NCBI RefSeq assembly: GCF_030269925.1
Contig: NC_085112.1
Span: forward strand, 10,665,501 to 10,729,500
From: Bombyx mori
Taxonomy: Eukaryota > Arthropoda > Insecta > Lepidoptera > Bombycidae
Direction: 5' to 3'
DNA length: 64,000 nucleotides
Part shown: piece after piece, positions 60,224 through 64,000 of the stretch
How the letters are laid out: every line of letters starts with the position of its first letter
Numbering within the stretch: the first letter of the stretch is position 1
The notes under the pieces: generated by a model
What the model was told of the DNA's origin: nothing
What the model saw: only the letters and a program-made list of their open reading frames with translations
Database searches by the model: none
Position numbers and translations under genes: made by a program

Positions 60224-63200
60224 TTATTCTCCTACAATGTTGGGTCCTCCTATACCAATCCTATCATTTATATCACTTGAACCCTGATCATCGTTTTCAT
60301 AATCTGAATCAATATCACTATCATCGTAATCCTCTACATCATCTTCGGTCTCCATCTCACTATTATCTATCACGTGCTGTTTTACTGCGCTGATCTGTAA
60401 ATTAATAAAAACATAAACTTACACAATAGTACATACAAATAATAATAAAGAGTGCCGACGATAATTTAAACATAATAAAAATTATAGAGATTCTCTTTGA
60501 ATACAAAAGATAAAATAACGATTGAAGGGCTTTTTCTAAATTACATATTGATAAATAAATAAACATGAATTATGTTGTGTAAAGTTAAATTATGATTTTG
60601 ATTATAAAAAGTAATTGTTATGCTTATCCCTAACTTATATGTACCCAAGTCAAAGAAGCGTAGATAATTTATCATGTTCACATTTATTTTTAACATAGAA
60701 AATTAAATAGAGTTTAATTTTAAATAAATTTAACTATTAACACACAATATCTGAAATTTAATTTAAATCATTTACTTCATAAACTAGCTAATAATAGGTC
60801 TTGCGTGTTTGTCTGTCAAACAAATATTAAAAATTTTTAACCTACACTAAAGTACTGTTAGGAAAATAGATATGATTACAATTTATTAGTTGTTTGGATC
60901 ATAGTAGTAATCTGTGACAATAGTGCCAATGGAAACGTTGTAGAGAGAGATTAATCAAATTACAAATAACGAATGCACGCAGACTTTCTCGAAAAAAAAA
61001 GATGTTTGATACGATAATATTTAAAAAAGCCATAGGTATACTACACTGACGTAATATGCAATGTAACAGAATTAAAATTCGTTATTTATGCATTTAACAA
61101 ATTAATATTATTTTTCGTTTGCATTGAAGCAATAAAAACGAATATCGACTTATGATATAATTTGATTACACTCTGTATATTCACGTCACTTCGAATAAGT
61201 GTGTACATTTTTGTTAGTTTTTCTATACGATGGTTTCTTGCTTCATATTTTGCGTAATTCAATTTCATTAACGTTAAATTAATTTATAGAAATCAAAACA
61301 CAGATGGGTGAAAATTTGACGGTAGTCATTAAAATTACTGTTTTAACAATTGCACAGACATGATGCAGCTTTGTAATTACTAGAGGTCGAAGTAGGTAGA
61401 TTGATTGATGATTAGAAGGTCGCTGACGTCAAAAGTAAAGGATAATATGGATATGCCTCCAAAATATCGGAACTTCATATTTATTGTGATATTTGTTCCG
61501 GAATTTTAAAATTAGCATAAATCTGTGTTTAAGGTGTAAAACGTATTAATAATATTAATCTACGCTACTAGTGCTAGCTAATGGTGAAAGAAATCAGTAT
61601 TTTATTTTATACAAAAACACCATGGAATAGTTACACCGTATTTTGTCCCTTTCTGTTAAATTAGAAATGGCGCTTGTTAGTATGACACAAAACTTAGACA
61701 GGGCTTTTCGTTACTTTATCTCATAAATATAGTAATTGTATCCGATGAGGTTTAAAAATATATTTTTTCAATTTAAAAAAACAATCTTTATGGATAAAAT
61801 GGCATGTCCATATTATGATATCTTGACCCAAGTATATAAAACCAATCTACCTACTCCGACCACTGGTACTACTGGACCTACCAATCGTATATAAGTTTAC
61901 TGACCATGCTGTTAATGTGGTCTACGAAGGACCCCATTCTGTCGATGAAAGAGTCTCCCTCGTCGGTCCCCTGAAGTCTTGCCAGTGCAGGCAGCACTTG
62001 CGATTCTGCTGCAGCGTTCATATTCTGTACAGCATCAGTCATGTACGGCTCGTAGTTCGGAACGCGGAACGGAACAGTTGTTTCTGTTGGCGATCCATGG
62101 GCCTAAAAATAAGAATGGAAGCCACCGGAATGCTTGTTATAAGTTATTGGGATAGATTTTAATAAGAGCTACGGGATTTTTTTGGCAACATCAGAATCAA
62201 TCTTTGTACTGTTTAAAAAAAATTATGATTTATCCGTATATATTCCGATGCAACGGTGTTCGAATCCCGTAGGCGGGTACGACCAACGGGGGAGGCTGTG
62301 AGCTCGTCCACCCGTTTAAGCAATAAAAAAAAAGTAGTTATAACAAGTTTTTATCTTTAATTCTTAGGTGCTCGATCTCTAAGTCGTATATTTTACTAAT
62401 CATCGATTGAAGAAATCTTTAAGTAGGAACAGATAAATTCAACACATCCAATTTGAAAAGTTCAAAATATATACGCTAGGTTAAAGAATTAATAAAAGGA
62501 GTTAGACCGATGATCTAGAAACATAAAAAAAAATGAAAACAAAAAAAATATTACAAAAAATGTGGATTCCTGTATGACATTTCATTGTTGTTTGTAGATG
62601 CGTGTACGACCTCACTGTGTGAGGTGGTGTTAGATAGTCATCGGAGTTCATAGACATCAGGTTAATGGCACCGTTCATCTTGAGACATGAGTTCCAAGTT
62701 CCAGTTTCTACGGTACACTAGCTGCCCTGCCCGTCACCACCGAAACGCGTCACTGCTTCTCGGTAGAAAAAGGCAAGGTGGAGGAGGCACACCTACCTGT
62801 GTGGTCTCACAAGACGCCCTACCACCACTAATTACGCAAATTTTTTACGGTTTCGATTTTTATTACACAATGTTATAACTTCGTCGTGGAAGTAATTCAT
62901 GAACATCTGTTAAGTACGTATTTCATTAGAAAAATTGGCACCTGCCTGCGGGATTCGAATACCGGCGCACTAGCATCGCTCGATACGAATGAAACACACG
63001 TCGTATCCTTTAGGCTACAATGACTGAAAATCGTTCAATTGATTATTTTTTTTATGATTCAAGGATTACTGGTGGCCCGGAGGCCTTTCCAGTTTCACTT
63101 GGACAGGTGGGCGAGCAAAGACTCAGCCAGGAGGGGTGGGATTTGCTAACAGCCGCCCGAGCGCCTCCGAAGGAGACCTAACAACTCAAAAACAATTGAA

Positions 63201-63322
63201 TTGTTTTACTTAACTCTATTCATTGACAACAAAACTTGTTTGCTTAAATATGATTAAATAAAACTCACGTAAAACAAGACCGAACCGACAAAGACAAACG
63301 CTAATATTGTTAAGAACGTCAT
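60224..63322 (-). CDS. gene C: secreted protein with acidic C-terminal tail, 3 exons, 140 aa
   Basis: Spliced model: exon 1 63322-63269 (18 codons), exon 2 62102-61905 (66 codons), exon 3 60394-60224 (56 codons plus TAA). Introns are phase 0; donors are GTGAGT and the weaker GTCAGT, acceptors TTTTTAG and TTTACAG. Exon 1 is a signal peptide (MTFLTILAFVFVGSVLFY), and exon 2 starts AHGSPTETTV, a likely cleavage region. The core is helical (MTDAVQNMNAAAES and SFIDRMGSFVDHINSM). Exon 3 has a very acidic stretch (DDVEDYDDSDIDSDYENDD) and a Gly-rich end. It lacks the VKRD motif of A and B and any Cys after the signal. It shares exon number, phase and exon 2 length with B. Function unknown; the acidic tail could bind cations or a basic partner (inference). 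Confidence 0.77.
60400..61900. other. intron 2 of gene C, free of recognised repeats
   Basis: About 1.5 kb of AT-rich sequence between exon 3 and exon 2. Unlike the introns of A and B, I see no Bm1 or LINE in it. Confidence 0.5.
62245..62333 (+). mobile_element. Bm1 SINE with head joined directly to tail
   Basis: GGTGTTCGAATCCCGTAGGC GGGTAC (B box and end of head) runs straight into GGCTGTGAGCTCGTCCACCC and GCAATAAAAAAAAA. About 300 nt are missing. In gene C intron 1, antisense. Confidence 0.75.
62590..63025 (-). mobile_element. Bm1 SINE, old full-length type, in gene C intron 1
   Basis: Body 62600-62830 with decay, link ACGCAAATTTTTTACGG, CACAATGTTATAACTTCGTC, inverse head with GGGATTCGAATACCGG and GTATCCTTTAGGCTACAATG. 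Confidence 0.72.
63043..63200 (-). mobile_element. Jockey-type LINE 3' end (copy of the 50772 element)
   Basis: GGATTACTGGTGGCCCGGAG through CTCCGAAGGAGACCTAACAA matches 50805-50930 closely. The T run at 63046-63052 is its short A tail. Only the terminal 150 bp are kept. Lies in intron 1 of gene C, about 70 bp from the exon 1 donor. Confidence 0.65.
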
Positions 63323-63373
63323 GTTCAATGAAGAAAACACAAAAAAATCACGAGAAAATGTAAATGAGTTCGC

Positions 63374-63382
63374 CTATTTATA
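63374..63382 (-). promoter_or_regulatory. TATA box of gene C
   Basis: TATAAATAG on the minus strand, about 52 nt before the gene C ATG. It is a near-consensus TATA box, the strongest of the three in the cluster, and implies a very short 5' UTR of roughly 25 nt. Confidence 0.65.
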
Positions 63383-63560
63383 AACACGTATACCTTTGTT
63401 CGTCGATTCGATGACTCAGGAATGTCACGTTTTCTGAATATCGTAATGATAAAATTTATTCGCGGTACGTGAATAATGAATACTCATTGGTGACTATAAT
63501 GTTGTTGTGCTGTAGGTAGTCTACAACAAACTTGCCAATTACTTAGTGAATGTTTAATTT

Positions 63561-64000
63561 GAAGTCGTCGTGGCCTAACGGATAAGACGTCCGGTGCATT
63601 CGTGTCGAGCGATGCACCGGTATTCGAATCTCAGGCGGGTACCAATTTTTTTAATGAAATACGTACTCAACAAATGTTCACGATTGATTTCCACGGTGAA
63701 GGAATAACATCGTGTTATAAAAATGAAACCCGCAAAATTATAATTTGCGTAATTACTGGTGGTAGGACCTCTTATTAGTCCGCGCGAGTGGGTACCACCA
63801 CCTTGCCTATTTCTGCCGTGAAGCAGTAATGCGTTTCAGTTTGAAGGGTGGGGCAGCCGTTGTAACTATACTTGAGACCTTAGAACTTATATCTCAAGGT
63901 GGGTGTCGCATTTACGTTGTGGATGTCTATGGGCCCCAGTAACAACTTAACACCAGGTAGTCTGTGAGCTCGCCCACCCATATAAGCAATAAAAAAAAAA
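63561..64000 (+). mobile_element. Bm1 SINE, full length, running to the window edge
   Basis: Best complete copy. tRNA-like head: GAAGTCGTCGTGGCCTAACG (A box) and GGTATTCGAATCTC (B box, 63619-63632). Link TGTTCACGATTGATTTCCAC, then body from ACTGGTGGTAGGACC (about 63755) to AAGCAATAAAAAAAAAA at the edge. RNA polymerase III transcription from A/B boxes is expected for the family. Lies about 240 bp upstream of the gene C promoter. Confidence 0.9.

Noticed and set aside
61917..62162. 81-codon plus-strand ORF
   Set aside because: It is antisense to exon 2 of gene C, whose splice sites and phase fit the cluster.
63561..63650. Possible tRNA gene (A and B boxes)
   Set aside because: It is the tRNA-like head of a full-length Bm1 SINE, continuous with the SINE body and A tail; it lacks a proper acceptor stem fold.
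1..64000. CRISPR array, bacterial operons or ribosomal RNA
   Set aside because: The recurring unit is a dispersed SINE on both strands without regular spacing; no prokaryotic gene organisation is present.

Overview
The window is nuclear DNA from a lepidopteran, almost certainly the silkworm Bombyx mori or a very close relative. It is AT-rich, and about 40 copies or fragments of one SINE occur on both strands. That SINE has a tRNA-like head with A and B boxes, a conserved body and an A-rich tail, and I recognise it as Bm1. Non-LTR retrotransposon pieces of several clades, a solo LTR and two kinds of non-autonomous DNA elements fill much of the rest. There is no bacterial-type operon, CRISPR array or rRNA. 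I could recognise host coding sequence only as short spliced exons, not as long ORFs.

Positions 1-37900 are intergenic or intronic. They hold Bm1 copies, RTE-, CR1- and R1-like 3' ends, a solo LTR (30836-31214) with a decayed relative (22148-22375), one copy of a Helentron-like element (13839-14253) and a Tc1-type MITE (36931-37155). I can support no complete host gene here.

At 37961-38187 (+) there is one internal exon of a CUB-domain protein, with good acceptor and donor sites. A 275-bp inverted pair of Bm1 halves lies just upstream of it and another Bm1 just downstream. The rest of that gene was not recognised. Two diverged copies of an 88-bp segment that looks coding (37445 and 41143) lie on either side of it.

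From 45 kb to the right edge, the minus strand carries a tandem cluster of three small secreted-protein genes that I reconstructed from splice sites. Gene A is 45168-48527 (84 aa), gene B is 50028-57781 (102 aa) and gene C is 60224-63322 (140 aa). Each has three exons with phase-0 introns: a signal-peptide exon, a helical core exon and a C-terminal exon. Exon 2 is exactly 66 codons in both B and C. A and B share a dibasic V-K-R-D-[A/T]-P motif just after the signal peptide. All three have TATA-like boxes at a sensible distance. C ends in a strongly acidic tail. The pattern suggests an old tandem family of small extracellular helical proteins. The A and B N-termini recall the propeptide region of apolipophorin-III, but I cannot assign a function.

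The 7-kb first intron of gene B is almost entirely transposon. It holds an internally deleted Jockey-type LINE, a 5'-truncated R1-clade LINE with a 54-nt poly(A) tail, an AT-rich RT fragment fused in frame to that R1 sequence, and several Bm1 copies. Gene A's introns hold a Bm1, a dead LINE C-terminus and the second copy of the Helentron-like element.
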